This document shows positions 6,522-13,511 of a DNA stretch of 13,511 bases, piece by piece (positions within the stretch are counted from its first letter, which is position 1; each line of letters opens with the position of its first letter). The stretch spans positions 1-13,511 of the forward strand of contig CAZAXU010000050.1 in NCBI GenBank assembly GCA_964489245.1, read 5' to 3'. The translations under genes were made by a program, and so were the position numbers. Source of the DNA: CAZAXU01 sp964489245. GTDB lineage: Bacteria; Bacteroidota; Bacteroidia; Flavobacteriales; Flavobacteriaceae. The notes beneath the pieces were generated by a model. The model searched no databases and was not told the origin of the DNA. It worked only from the letters and a program-made list of their open reading frames with translations.

Positions 6522-9500
6522 ATGAACAAGTATAGAAACATCATTTTTTTTCTCACATTATTTTTTCTTTCATTACAAGGAAATGCACAATACTTTGGGG
6601 AAAACAAACCGAGATATGATAATTTCAAGTTTAACGTATATCAGACCAAAAACCTGGAATTATATTCCTATCTCAAAAATGATTCACTTGTTCGTCAATT
6701 TCTATATTCCGGAGAAAAATGGTTCAGACGACACCAAATCACCATCAAAGATTCTTTTGACTATAAAATTCCTATCATTTTATATAATGATCATGCCGAT
6801 TTTCAGCAAACAACAGCAATTGGCGGTAATGTCGGCGTGGGAACCGGCGGTGTCACAGAAGCTCTAAAAACCCGTATCATGATGCCGATTCGCCCGTCAT
6901 ACGGACAAACAAAACACGTGTTGGGACATGAAATGGTACATGCTTTTCAATATAACATCATAAAATCAGACGATTCATTGTCTTTTAACAATCTTGCCAA
7001 TGTCTCTCTTTGGATGGTTGAAGGAATGGCTGAATATCTATCGTTAGGCAGATATGACGAACACACCGCCATGTGGATGAGAGATGCCGTAATCAACAAA
7101 GACTTTCCAAAGATAAAAGATCTCTATAAAAGCAAATATTTTCCATATCGCTACGGACAAGATTTTTGGGCATATATCGGTGGCACCTATGGCGATGATA
7201 AGATTGAAAAACTATTCTATGCCACACTCAAATTAGGTTTTAAAAAAGCGACTGATTCTCTATTGCGTATCAAAGCAGACTCGCTTTCAAAGCAATGGAA
7301 AACGGCAAATGAAACTTATTACAAGCAATTCATCACCGGAAGAGATTCTCTTGCACTTGGAAAAATTCTTTTTGATAAAGAAAATGCAGGGAATATGAAT
7401 GTGGCACCATCCATTAGTCCCGACGGAAAAAAAATGATATTCCTTTCAGAAAAAAATGTGATTTCAATGGATTTATATCTAGCGGATTTGGCTACCAACA
7501 AAATCACCCGAATAGCTTCAAAATCCATGAACAATCACATTGATGCCATAGATGCTTTTGAGTCGTCGGGAGCCTGGTCTCCGGATAGTAAGAAATTTAC
7601 TTTTGTCGTATTCAAAAAAGGTAAAAATCAATTGGCTGTTGTTGATGTAAACAAGACAAAAGTCTCTAAAATCATCAATATTCCGGAACTCCCCGCTTTT
7701 TCAAACCCGGTATGGTCTCCGGATGGGAAAAAAATCTTACTGCTCGGACAAGTTGAAGGTGTCTCCAATCTGTATTTGTTCAATCTGGAAAATAAATCTC
7801 TCAAACAACTCACTCACGATGCCTACGCAGAAATGCAAGCATCATGGTCCCTTGACGGGAAAAAAATTATCTTTTCTACGGACTATTATTATCTCAAAAG
7901 AAATCTATATCCTATCAAATATCATATCGGAATCCTGGATGTGGAAACCGGAATCAAAACCTATCCGAAAATTTTTCCCGGCGCCAACAATATGAATCCT
8001 AAATTTGATAAAACGGGAAAAACAATCTATTTCCTTTCAGACAATAAGGGTTTTAGAGATCTGTATAGATATGAAATTCCCAAAGACAGCATTTATCAGA
8101 TGACCAAGTTCTTTACGGGAATTTCCGGTATTACCAAATTTTCTCCTGCATACAGCATCAACTATGCTCATGACGAAATTATTTATAACTATTTTTTCAA
8201 CCATCAGTATATGTTGGTGAAAAATAAAATCAGCAAATTTTATCAACTTCCCGTAACCGATCAATCCATTGATATTGCCCCGTCTTTGCTGCCACCAAAA
8301 GTTGGACTCAACACAAGTTTTGTAGAAAGATTGCTGAGAAACAAATATGAAAATCTTCAAGTTCCCGTTGAAAAAAAGTCCTATAAACCTAAATTCAAGT
8401 TGGACTATATCAGCAATGTGAACATGGGTATGAGCACATCGACTTACGGCTCGGGAATGATGGGTGGTGTAAGTATGATTTTTAGTGATATTTTGGGAAA
8501 ACACCAGCTCTATACGGCTGCATCGCTTAACGGAGAAATCTATGATTTTGCTGCCATGGCCGCCTACTTTAACCAGAGCAGAAGAATTGGCTGGGGAGGT
8601 TCAATCTCTCATATTCCTTACTCTTATTATTATCAAAGGGTGCGCAAAGACACCGTTCAAATAGGAGGACAAAATACACCTGTTGACAATTATAAAATAT
8701 ACACCGTCAGAATGTTCGAAGAAAAGTTTGGTTTATTCACCAGCTATCCGCTTTCTAAAAATATGAGACTGGAACTGGGTGGATCTTTGGCGCACTATTC
8801 TTATAAAATAACCAGTTATAATCACTATTTTGACCACTACGATCCTTATACGGGATATTATTCTCATTATTATGGTTCACTAAAGAAAAATGAAAAATCT
8901 CCAAAAGCTTTTAACTTTCATGAGATGAACACGGCTTTTGTGGGAGATAATTCTGTTTTTGGTGTCACCGCTCCCTTGAAAGGACAACGATATAGAATCG
9001 GTTTTAAGAAATATTTCGGAAGAAACAATCTCAATACATTTTTAGTCGATTATCGGAAATATTTCTATCTTAAACCCATTGTTCTGGCTTTCAAAGGCAT
9101 GCATTATAATAGGTTTGGAAAAGATGCAGAAAAAAATTATTACAACAGCAGAGACGGTGTATTGCCTCCGCTATACTTGGGATATGACTATTATGTGAGA
9201 GGCTATTCTTATTCTGCCATGTATGAAAGTCAGATGTTGGATCCAAGCAGTGTCAACTATACCGATTTGATGGGAAGTAAGATGTTGTTGGCAAACTTTG
9301 AAATCAGGTTGCCTTTTTCCGGACCTGAAAGATTATCTTTGATTAAATCCGGTGTTTTCTTCACGGATCTCAATTTGTTTTTTGATGCCGGTTTGGTCTG
9401 GGACTCAAAACATAAATTGGCTTTCAAAAAAGATGCCGGCAACAGAAATGTACGATATCCGATTTACAGTACGGGATTATCTATGCGGATTAATTTCTTC

Positions 9501-9593
9501 GGACAAATCATCATTCAACCTTATTATGCTTTTCCTTTGAGTTTGGCAAAATCAAAAGGATATTTTGGCATCAATTTCTATCCCGGATTCTAA
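6522..9593 (+). CDS. gluzincin-like protease, TolB-like propeller and Omp85-like barrel in one protein
   Basis: A 1023-residue outer-membrane protein with a signal peptide (1-22, cleavage near GNAQ). The N-terminal domain (about 30-280) carries a zinc-protease motif H136-E-M-V-H140 within LGHEMVHAFQY. A downstream WMVEGMAEYLS (164-174) gives the third ligand, E167 or E171, as in peptidase-MA-type gluzincins. Residues 290-580 contain five TolB/PD40-like blades: SISPDGKKMIF, AWSPDSKKFTF, VWSPDGKKILL, SWSLDGKKIIF and a divergent KFDKTGKTIYF. The last 400 residues are beta-barrel in character. They carry the Omp85 loop-6 signature VRGY (892-895), NFEIRLPF (925-932) and FFDAGLVW (953-960), and end in a terminal Phe (YPGF). 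No POTRA domains are seen; the propeller occupies that place. The 3' neighbour, a hydrolase, starts 7 nt later. The substrate is unknown and a secretion or surface-processing role is inferred. Confidence 0.85.
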   Translation: MNKYRNIIFFLTLFFLSLQGNAQYFGENKPRYDNFKFNVYQTKNLELYSYLKNDSLVRQFLYSGEKWFRRHQITIKDSFDYKIPIILYNDHADFQQTTAIGGNVGVGTGGVTEALKTRIMMPIRPSYGQTKHVLGHEMVHAFQYNIIKSDDSLSFNNLANVSLWMVEGMAEYLSLGRYDEHTAMWMRDAVINKDFPKIKDLYKSKYFPYRYGQDFWAYIGGTYGDDKIEKLFYATLKLGFKKATDSLLRIKADSLSKQWKTANETYYKQFITGRDSLALGKILFDKENAGNMNVAPSISPDGKKMIFLSEKNVISMDLYLADLATNKITRIASKSMNNHIDAIDAFESSGAWSPDSKKFTFVVFKKGKNQLAVVDVNKTKVSKIINIPELPAFSNPVWSPDGKKILLLGQVEGVSNLYLFNLENKSLKQLTHDAYAEMQASWSLDGKKIIFSTDYYYLKRNLYPIKYHIGILDVETGIKTYPKIFPGANNMNPKFDKTGKTIYFLSDNKGFRDLYRYEIPKDSIYQMTKFFTGISGITKFSPAYSINYAHDEIIYNYFFNHQYMLVKNKISKFYQLPVTDQSIDIAPSLLPPKVGLNTSFVERLLRNKYENLQVPVEKKSYKPKFKLDYISNVNMGMSTSTYGSGMMGGVSMIFSDILGKHQLYTAASLNGEIYDFAAMAAYFNQSRRIGWGGSISHIPYSYYYQRVRKDTVQIGGQNTPVDNYKIYTVRMFEEKFGLFTSYPLSKNMRLELGGSLAHYSYKITSYNHYFDHYDPYTGYYSHYYGSLKKNEKSPKAFNFHEMNTAFVGDNSVFGVTAPLKGQRYRIGFKKYFGRNNLNTFLVDYRKYFYLKPIVLAFKGMHYNRFGKDAEKNYYNSRDGVLPPLYLGYDYYVRGYSYSAMYESQMLDPSSVNYTDLMGSKMLLANFEIRLPFSGPERLSLIKSGVFFTDLNLFFDAGLVWDSKHKLAFKKDAGNRNVRYPIYSTGLSMRINFFGQIIIQPYYAFPLSLAKSKGYFGINFYPGF

Positions 9594-9600
9594 ACACTAC

Positions 9601-10530
9601 ATGAAAACAATTCCCCGAAAAATATTAATAAGCATAAATATCATTGCTATTGTAGCGATGCTTTTTTTACATTTTTATGTACCCCGATTTATCGTTGAAA
9701 TCAAAAATCCGTTTATCGAACTTGCACGAACAAATTTTATACAAACCGATTTGCATACAATAAATTCCACTGAAATTGGCAAGAAGATCACATTTTTCAG
9801 TCGAGATGGTTTGGCAATGAAAGCACTGCTGAATCATAGCAAAACAAATTCGGAAAAAGGAACTGTCATCTTTATTCACGGCATTCGTTCTTCAAAAGAA
9901 CAATACACGGAACTAAGTAAAAAAATGACGAGAATTGGCTATAATACCGTTGCTGTGGACTTGCGAGCACATGGAGAAAGTCAGGGGGAATATTGCACTT
10001 TCGGGTATAAAGAAAAATATGATATTTCAAAACTGATTGACTATCTTATTGAAAAAGAAGGTATGGACAAAAACATCGGCATTTGGGCACATTCACTTGG
10101 TGGTGCAATCGGCATTCAAAGCATGGCAATTGATCAACGTATTAAATTTGGCATTATTGAAAGTTCTTATTCGGATTTTGGTCAAATCACAAAAGACTAC
10201 TCCAATTATTATCTCAATTTTGAATTTGATTTACTCAATGAACATCTCAATGAACGTGCTGCAGATTTAGCCGGTTTTAAACTGGAACAAATCAACCCGA
10301 AAGATTACTGCAAAAAAATAACACAACCCATACTGTTGGTTCACGGCAATCAGGATAAAAAAATCAATATCAAATATGCCCGAGAAAATTTTAGGAATTT
10401 AAAGAGCAAACATAAAACTTTTATCGAAGTATCAGGAGCCAATCATACCGATATTTGGCAAATTGGCGGAAAAAACTATTTTGAAAAGGTAATTTTGTTT
10501 ATAAACCGAAGTTGCTCTGCTGAATTTTAA
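9601..10530 (+). CDS. membrane-anchored alpha/beta hydrolase
   Basis: A 309-residue serine hydrolase of the alpha/beta fold. Residues 8-27 form an N-terminal transmembrane anchor, so the catalytic domain is probably periplasmic. Motifs are the oxyanion strand VIFIHGIRSS, VDLRAHGES, the nucleophile elbow AHSLGG (S165), the acid in GNQDKKI (D252) and the base in GANHTDIW (H282), a complete triad. The start at 9601 was chosen because it follows the upstream stop by 7 nt and opens with MKTIPRK and a clean anchor. An ATG at 9565 in the same frame would overlap the upstream gene by 29 nt. The closest described relatives would be BEM46/FrsA-type peptidase-S9-like hydrolases; the substrate cannot be named. 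It is the last gene of the envelope cluster and converges with the small gene at 10641-10537, 6 nt away. Confidence 0.85.
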   Translation: MKTIPRKILISINIIAIVAMLFLHFYVPRFIVEIKNPFIELARTNFIQTDLHTINSTEIGKKITFFSRDGLAMKALLNHSKTNSEKGTVIFIHGIRSSKEQYTELSKKMTRIGYNTVAVDLRAHGESQGEYCTFGYKEKYDISKLIDYLIEKEGMDKNIGIWAHSLGGAIGIQSMAIDQRIKFGIIESSYSDFGQITKDYSNYYLNFEFDLLNEHLNERAADLAGFKLEQINPKDYCKKITQPILLVHGNQDKKINIKYARENFRNLKSKHKTFIEVSGANHTDIWQIGGKNYFEKVILFINRSCSAEF

Positions 10531-10536
10531 TATCCC

Positions 10537-10641
10537 CTATTTCTCATCTTCATTCTTTTTCTTTCTGAAGATTACGACAATCAACACCAAAAGTACGATT
10601 CCCGTCACCAATCCGGATAAAAATTGTTTCATCATTTCCAT
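10537..10641 (-). CDS. 34-residue single-pass membrane protein downstream of truA
   Basis: An ATG at 10641 opens 34 codons ending in TAG at 10537. The protein is M-E-M-M-K-Q-F, then a strongly hydrophobic helix (about residues 7-25) containing a G10-x-x-x-G14 motif, then a basic and acidic tail RKKKNEDEK. The layout (short N-terminus, one helix, positive residues straight after) predicts N-out/C-in insertion. It begins 5 nt after the truA stop on the same strand, so it is almost certainly on the truA transcript. The gene fills the space between truA and the convergent hydrolase, leaving only 6 nt. ATGs at 10635 and 10632 are alternative starts. I do not recognise the family. The function may be helix-helix partnering with a larger membrane protein, which is inference. 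Confidence 0.7.
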   Translation of the reverse strand: MEMMKQFLSGLVTGIVLLVLIVVIFRKKKNEDEK

Positions 10642-10646
10642 AGCGC

Positions 10647-11393
10647 TTATTTTTTTCTAATGTTTTCCGGATATTTTATTTTCGTCAAATATAAACCACG
10701 AGCCGGAACAGAAAAACCGGCTTTTTGTCTGTCTTTTGCTTCAATGATTTGTTGCAATTCTTCCAAACCGATTTTATGCAATCCCACTTCAATCAGCGTG
10801 CCTACGATGGCTCTGACCATATTCCTCAAAAAACGGTCGGCTGTGATTGTAAAAATCAGCAAGTCTCTCTTCATTTCAAAAGAAGCTTTGTCAATCCGGC
10901 AAACATATGTTTTCACATCGGTATGTGTTCTGGAAAAACTTTTAAAGTTCTCATAATTCAATAAAATCTTTGCCGCAATGTTCATCAAATCAGTATCCAA
11001 ATCTTTATGAAAATGCCAAGACAAATCAGTCAAAAAAGGATTCTTTTTGTTATGCATCCAATATTCATAAGTTCTGCTTAGTGCATCAAATCTGGCATGC
11101 GCATCATCATGCACGGAAAAAATATCATGTATTGCAATATCTTTGGGTAGAAACGAATTTAGCTTATGCATTAATGTTTCTTTTTCAAAAATGATTTTTG
11201 TATCAAAATGTGCAAACATTTCCTTGGCATGAACGCCTGCATCCGTGCGCCCCGCCCCTACGATTTTAGTTGAATCTTTTAACAATAAACTCAAAGAATT
11301 TTCAATAATTTCTTGCACGCTGACAGCATTCGGCTGATTTTGCCAACCATGAAAATTTTTTCCGAAATATGAAAGTTTGATAAAATATCGCAA
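10647..11393 (-). CDS. truA: tRNA pseudouridine(38-40) synthase
   Basis: This 248-residue enzyme makes pseudouridine at positions 38-40 of the tRNA anticodon arm. The N-terminus MRYFIKLSYFGKNFHGWQNQP is typical, and GAGRTDAGVHA (46-56) carries the catalytic D51. FLRNMVRAIVGTLIEVG (about 186-202) and the C-terminal PARGLYLTKIKYP also fit. The start codon is TTG at 11393-11391. No ATG or GTG lies between it and the in-frame TAG at 11427-11429, and the homologous N-terminus begins exactly there. A -7 box lies at 11422-11429. A 34-residue membrane protein gene follows 5 nt after the stop. The gene is divergent from a metallophosphoesterase. Confidence 0.95.
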   Translation of the reverse strand: MRYFIKLSYFGKNFHGWQNQPNAVSVQEIIENSLSLLLKDSTKIVGAGRTDAGVHAKEMFAHFDTKIIFEKETLMHKLNSFLPKDIAIHDIFSVHDDAHARFDALSRTYEYWMHNKKNPFLTDLSWHFHKDLDTDLMNIAAKILLNYENFKSFSRTHTDVKTYVCRIDKASFEMKRDLLIFTITADRFLRNMVRAIVGTLIEVGLHKIGLEELQQIIEAKDRQKAGFSVPARGLYLTKIKYPENIRKK

Positions 11394-11408
11394 TTGTTCG
11401 TATTTTTG
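11376..11408 (+). promoter_or_regulatory. promoter of the metallophosphoesterase gene
   Basis: TATTTTTG at 11401-11408 matches TAnnTTTG, and TTTG at 11376-11379 serves as the -33 element with 21 nt between. The -33 element lies inside the truA coding region. Predicted initiation is near 11415, giving a leader of about 15 nt. Confidence 0.5.
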
Positions 11409-11421
11409 GAGAATAATGTAA

Positions 11422-11429
11422 CAAAGCTA
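11422..11429 (-). promoter_or_regulatory. -7 box of truA
   Basis: On the minus strand 11429-11422 reads TAGCTTTG, a full match to TAnnTTTG, 28 nt before the TTG start of truA. It abuts the ATG of the divergent gene (11430), so its upstream half would lie in that coding region. No clear -33 TTTG is seen. Confidence 0.4.
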
Positions 11430-11930
11430 ATGAAAAAAATCTTATTGCTTTCAGACACGCACGGATATTTGGATGATACCATGCTAAAATATATCCGCCA
11501 AGCAGACGAAGTCTGGCATGCCGGTGATATCGGAACGGTTGATGTAACGGATCAAATCAAAAAAATCAAACCTTTGCGCGCCGTTTACGGCAATATTGAT
11601 GGAGGTGAGTTGCGAAAAGAATTCAAAGAAACCACAGGATTCACCGTGGAGAATGTCAGCGTTTTAATGACACATATCGGAGGCTATCCGGGGAGATATG
11701 AATCTACTGTCAGAGAAATTATCAAAAAAAATCCGCCTAAACTCTTTATCAGCGGGCATTCTCATATTCTCAAAGTTATGTATGACAAGAAAAATAAACT
11801 CTTGCATATGAATCCCGGAGCAGCCGGAAAAAATGGCTTTCATCATAAAAGAACCATGCTTCGTTTTAAACTTGAGCGTGGTGACATCAAAGATTTAGAG
11901 GTAATTGAGTTGGGAAATAGAAGTTCTTAA
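11430..11930 (+). CDS. YfcE/MJ0936-type metallophosphoesterase
   Basis: A 166-residue cytoplasmic phosphodiesterase of the calcineurin-like superfamily. All metal-ligand motifs are present in order: SDTHG (D9, H11), HAGDIG (D33), VYGNIDG (N55), MTHIGGYPGRY (H82) and SGHSHIL (H110, H112), followed by MNPGAAG. Relatives hydrolyse model phosphodiesters; the natural substrate is not established. The ATG at 11430 was chosen because the protein then starts MKKILLLSDTHG as in the family. An earlier start at 11394 would add 12 residues and leave no room for the promoter. The gene is divergent from truA with a 36-nt gap, and a tRNA gene follows 72 nt after its stop. Confidence 0.93.
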   Translation: MKKILLLSDTHGYLDDTMLKYIRQADEVWHAGDIGTVDVTDQIKKIKPLRAVYGNIDGGELRKEFKETTGFTVENVSVLMTHIGGYPGRYESTVREIIKKNPPKLFISGHSHILKVMYDKKNKLLHMNPGAAGKNGFHHKRTMLRFKLERGDIKDLEVIELGNRSS

Positions 11931-11955
11931 TGCCTCATATTTTTAAATAAAATTG

Positions 11956-11989
11956 TTTGAATAAAAAACAAATTAAATTCATACTTTTG
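11956..11989 (+). promoter_or_regulatory. promoter of tRNA-Arg
   Basis: TACTTTTG at 11982-11989 matches TAnnTTTG, and TTTG at 11956-11959 lies 22 nt before it. Predicted initiation is near 11996, only about 7 nt before the mature tRNA 5' end. Placement before a clear tRNA gene makes this one of the better promoters in the window. Confidence 0.6.
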
Positions 11990-12002
11990 TAACCTGCAAA
12001 AT

Positions 12003-12076
12003 GCCCGCGTGGCGCAACTGAATAGCGCATCGGATTTCGGCTCCGAGGGTTGGGGGTTTGAATCCCTTCGCGGGTA
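12003..12076 (+). tRNA. tRNA-Arg (anticodon UCG)
   Basis: A complete 74-nt cloverleaf. The acceptor stem GCCCGCG pairs with CGCGGGT (one G-T at 1-72), the D stem GCGC with GCGC, and the anticodon stem TCGGA with TCCGA around loop TTTCGGC, whose bases 34-36 are TCG. The variable loop is GGGTT, and the T stem GGGGG pairs with CCCTT around TTTGAAT. The discriminator base is A73, and CCA is not encoded (CGA follows). It reads CGA and, depending on U34 modification, other CGN codons. The usual G19-C56 tertiary pair appears as A19-T56. It has its own promoter and terminator. Confidence 0.93.
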
Positions 12077-12080
12077 CGAA

Positions 12081-12110
12081 AAGAGACTGTCTAAGGCAGT
12101 CTCTTTTTTT
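12081..12110 (+). terminator. intrinsic terminator after tRNA-Arg
   Basis: AAGAGACTG at 12081-12089 pairs perfectly with CAGTCTCTT at 12097-12105 around a 7-nt loop, and a T run continues to 12110. The A-rich 5' side would also let it work on the other strand. It starts 5 nt after the tRNA. Confidence 0.85.
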
Positions 12111-12138
12111 GTTCGGTAAAAAGAAATTTGAAATGAAA

Positions 12139-12180
12139 CATCGAGATCTGTCATTCAGAGCGCAGCGAAAAATCTTTTTC
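12139..12180. repeat. decayed intergenic repeat fragment
   Basis: CATCGAGATCTGTCATTCAG followed by AGCGCAGCGAAAAATC looks like the junction of two copies of the common Bacteroidota intergenic repeat (a CGAGA end, then a TGTCATTC...GAGCGCAGCGA start). It is related to the fragments at 97-143 and 5117-5205. It lies between the tRNA terminator and the promoter of the next gene and encodes nothing. Confidence 0.4.
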
Positions 12181-12265
12181 TCTTAAGATATAAGCAAAAA
12201 CAATCTATAAACATAAATTATTTAGAACGGAATTTGTCTTATATGATAAATTTTTGATGTTTTTC

Positions 12266-12297
12266 TTGTTAATATTAATGAAAAAATCATATTTTTA
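12266..12297 (+). promoter_or_regulatory. candidate promoter of the right-edge secreted protein gene
   Basis: TATTTTTA at 12290-12297 matches 7 of 8 positions of TAnnTTTG, with TTG at 12266-12268 at a spacing of 21 nt. Expected initiation is near 12304, about 11 nt before the ATG at 12315. Confidence 0.35.
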
Positions 12298-12314
12298 CCG
12301 GAAAATAACCGACA

Positions 12315-13511
12315 ATGAAAAAAATACTACTCTTTGTTTTTTACATTCTCTCAGTTTCAAATACTTTTGGTGCCCCTATCTTTACCGGCGACACATTGGT
12401 TTCAAACAAAACCAAACCCGACAAAACACGGATATTACGTGCTTTGGAAATAGAAAATAATCAAAATATTTTTCACCGTAAACTTCAACGAAACGAGTTT
12501 AATCAGAAATTTCTTGAGGAGCATTATTCTTTTGACAGCCTTCCCACTCAAGCACTAAACAAAGCAAAGGGCGTTTTTCGCACAATTGACAGCTTACAGA
12601 ATTATATCGTAAATTTTGTTTCTCACGACACCATTTCATTTCCTGTCGGTATCAAACGAGTAATTAATAATGTTACTTATATCGTAGGAATTAGTACTGC
12701 AAAATTCTATCCTCAATATACGGAATTAAGTGCCTTTGTTAAAATTTTAATTCCGCAACAAAACGCACAAAACACCCAAAAAGAGCTATTTTTTGGCGCC
12801 AATCATATCAAATTATCAAAGCAAGGCGGTCTATACGGAGAGGCCAGTTTGGTTTTATTGGGAGATTTTGTCATTTCACTAAACGGCGGTAAAGAAATAG
12901 TCGTGCTTAAAGGTGGTTTTGATATGAATAATGGGAATATGCAAGACAAAACTTATGTAAAAATAGACTGTAACGGTTTTAAAGAACTCAGTATTGATGC
13001 GGACGTTGTTTTTTCCAGAAATGTATTGGAACCGGTTGATACAAATTACAATGTTATCACGGATTCAAACGTAAAAGTCACAGGAAATTTTCATACTATA
13101 ACGACCGGTTGGGATGATATCTTGGCAACGGTAAACCTTCCTGCTTTTCAATTGACAAAAAACGGGTCAACCGATGGAACGGGAAAAGGCGGACTAATCT
13201 TCAAGTTGACCGATGCCATTTTTGATTTCAGTGATCTGCGCAATGACGGAAGTATGAACTTCCCATCCGAATATAATCAATATCTTGTTCCCGGACACCA
13301 CGAGCTTTGGCAAGGAGTTTATATTCGAGCCTTAGATATAATATTACCCAAGGAATTTCAGAAAAGAAGCTCATCTGAAAGAGTAAGTTTTCTTGCCGGA
13401 AACGTATTTATAGATGAAAGAGGAGTCACAGGAAATTTTAGTGTTGAACACATACTTCCCATAAACGAAGGAAGTGCTTCTAAATGGCAATTCTCCGTAG
13501 ATCACTTTGAA
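12315..13511 (+). CDS. large secreted protein of unknown family, N-terminal 399 residues (partial, 3' end off the window)
   Basis: The ATG at 12315 opens a frame that stays open for 399 codons to the window edge with no stop. Residues 1-19 are a Sec-type signal peptide (MKKILLFVFYILSVSNTFG, cleavage likely before A20). Residues 20-100 are polar, with probable helices (KTRILRALEIENNQ...). From about 100 the protein is beta-rich, with many alternating hydrophobic strands and Gly/Asn/Asp turns, for example FFGANHIKLSKQGGLYGEA, FSRNVLEPVDTNYNVI, and then IFDFSDLRNDGSMNFPSEY and PGHHELWQGVYI. Only one Cys (219) follows the signal. I recognise no catalytic motif and cannot place the family. The size, signal and beta-rich character suggest a large exported or surface protein; if so, any C-terminal sorting domain lies beyond the window. 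The codon usage resembles that of the neighbours. Confidence 0.85.
   Translation, partial: MKKILLFVFYILSVSNTFGAPIFTGDTLVSNKTKPDKTRILRALEIENNQNIFHRKLQRNEFNQKFLEEHYSFDSLPTQALNKAKGVFRTIDSLQNYIVNFVSHDTISFPVGIKRVINNVTYIVGISTAKFYPQYTELSAFVKILIPQQNAQNTQKELFFGANHIKLSKQGGLYGEASLVLLGDFVISLNGGKEIVVLKGGFDMNNGNMQDKTYVKIDCNGFKELSIDADVVFSRNVLEPVDTNYNVITDSNVKVTGNFHTITTGWDDILATVNLPAFQLTKNGSTDGTGKGGLIFKLTDAIFDFSDLRNDGSMNFPSEYNQYLVPGHHELWQGVYIRALDIILPKEFQKRSSSERVSFLAGNVFIDERGVTGNFSVEHILPINEGSASKWQFSVDHFE

Noticed and set aside
8037..8504. 155-codon minus-strand open frame opposite the protease-barrel gene
   Set aside because: It lies entirely inside the propeller and barrel coding region on the other strand, with no promoter or domain of its own.
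9565..9600. Earlier start for the alpha/beta hydrolase
   Set aside because: It would overlap the end of the barrel gene, and the added residues are that gene's C-terminal codons read in another frame; the ATG at 9601 gives a clean membrane anchor.
11394..11429. Earlier start for the metallophosphoesterase
   Set aside because: It would precede the predicted transcription start and add 12 residues before the family's usual MKKILLLSDTHG.

Overview
The window looks like a chromosomal segment of a low-GC member of the Bacteroidota. The signs are AT- and Lys/Asn-rich coding, starts without Shine-Dalgarno sequences, promoter boxes of the Bacteroidota type (TAnnTTTG with an upstream TTTG/TTG), an Omp28-like thioredoxin lipoprotein, a lipoprotein whose +2 to +4 residues resemble a Bacteroidota surface-export signal, and a GC-richer 'GTCAT..CGAG' type intergenic repeat seen in decayed copies. 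No phage, IS or CRISPR is visible. No species can be named from the sequence alone.

Layout. (1) 1-1494, minus strand: a possible gene start running off the left edge, an OmpR-type response regulator whose receiver domain has lost the phosphorylation residues, and just upstream of it in the same transcript a small lipoprotein. (2) 1595-2554, plus: an SDR-type L-threonine 3-dehydrogenase with its own promoter, convergent with the next block. (3) 5035-2592, minus: a tight operon of a membrane-anchored PASTA protein, an RluD-family pseudouridine synthase (17-nt overlap) and glutamate racemase (7-nt gap). (4) 5036-5443: a 408-nt divergent intergenic region with a promoter at each end, a decayed repeat and a strong imperfect palindrome. 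(5) 5444-10530, plus: a three-gene envelope cluster with gaps of 13 and 7 nt. It encodes an Omp28-like lipoprotein, a 1023-residue fusion of gluzincin protease, TolB-like propeller and Omp85-like barrel, and a membrane-anchored alpha/beta hydrolase. (6) 11393-10537, minus: truA with a TTG start, followed 5 nt later by an unannotated 34-residue membrane protein. (7) 11430-11930, plus: a YfcE-type metallophosphoesterase divergent from truA, with the two promoters packed into 36 nt. (8) A tRNA-Arg(UCG) with a strong terminator. (9) 12315 to the right edge: the first 399 residues of a secreted protein I do not recognise.

Functionally the window is mostly cell envelope (peptidoglycan precursor supply, PASTA protein, surface lipoproteins, outer-membrane barrel) plus RNA modification and decoding (RluD, TruA, tRNA-Arg). 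The items most worth attention are the protease-propeller-Omp85 fusion and its cluster, the 34-residue membrane protein behind truA, the pseudo-receiver regulator paired with a probable surface lipoprotein, the unclosed secreted protein at the right edge, and the A19-U56 tertiary pair in the tRNA.
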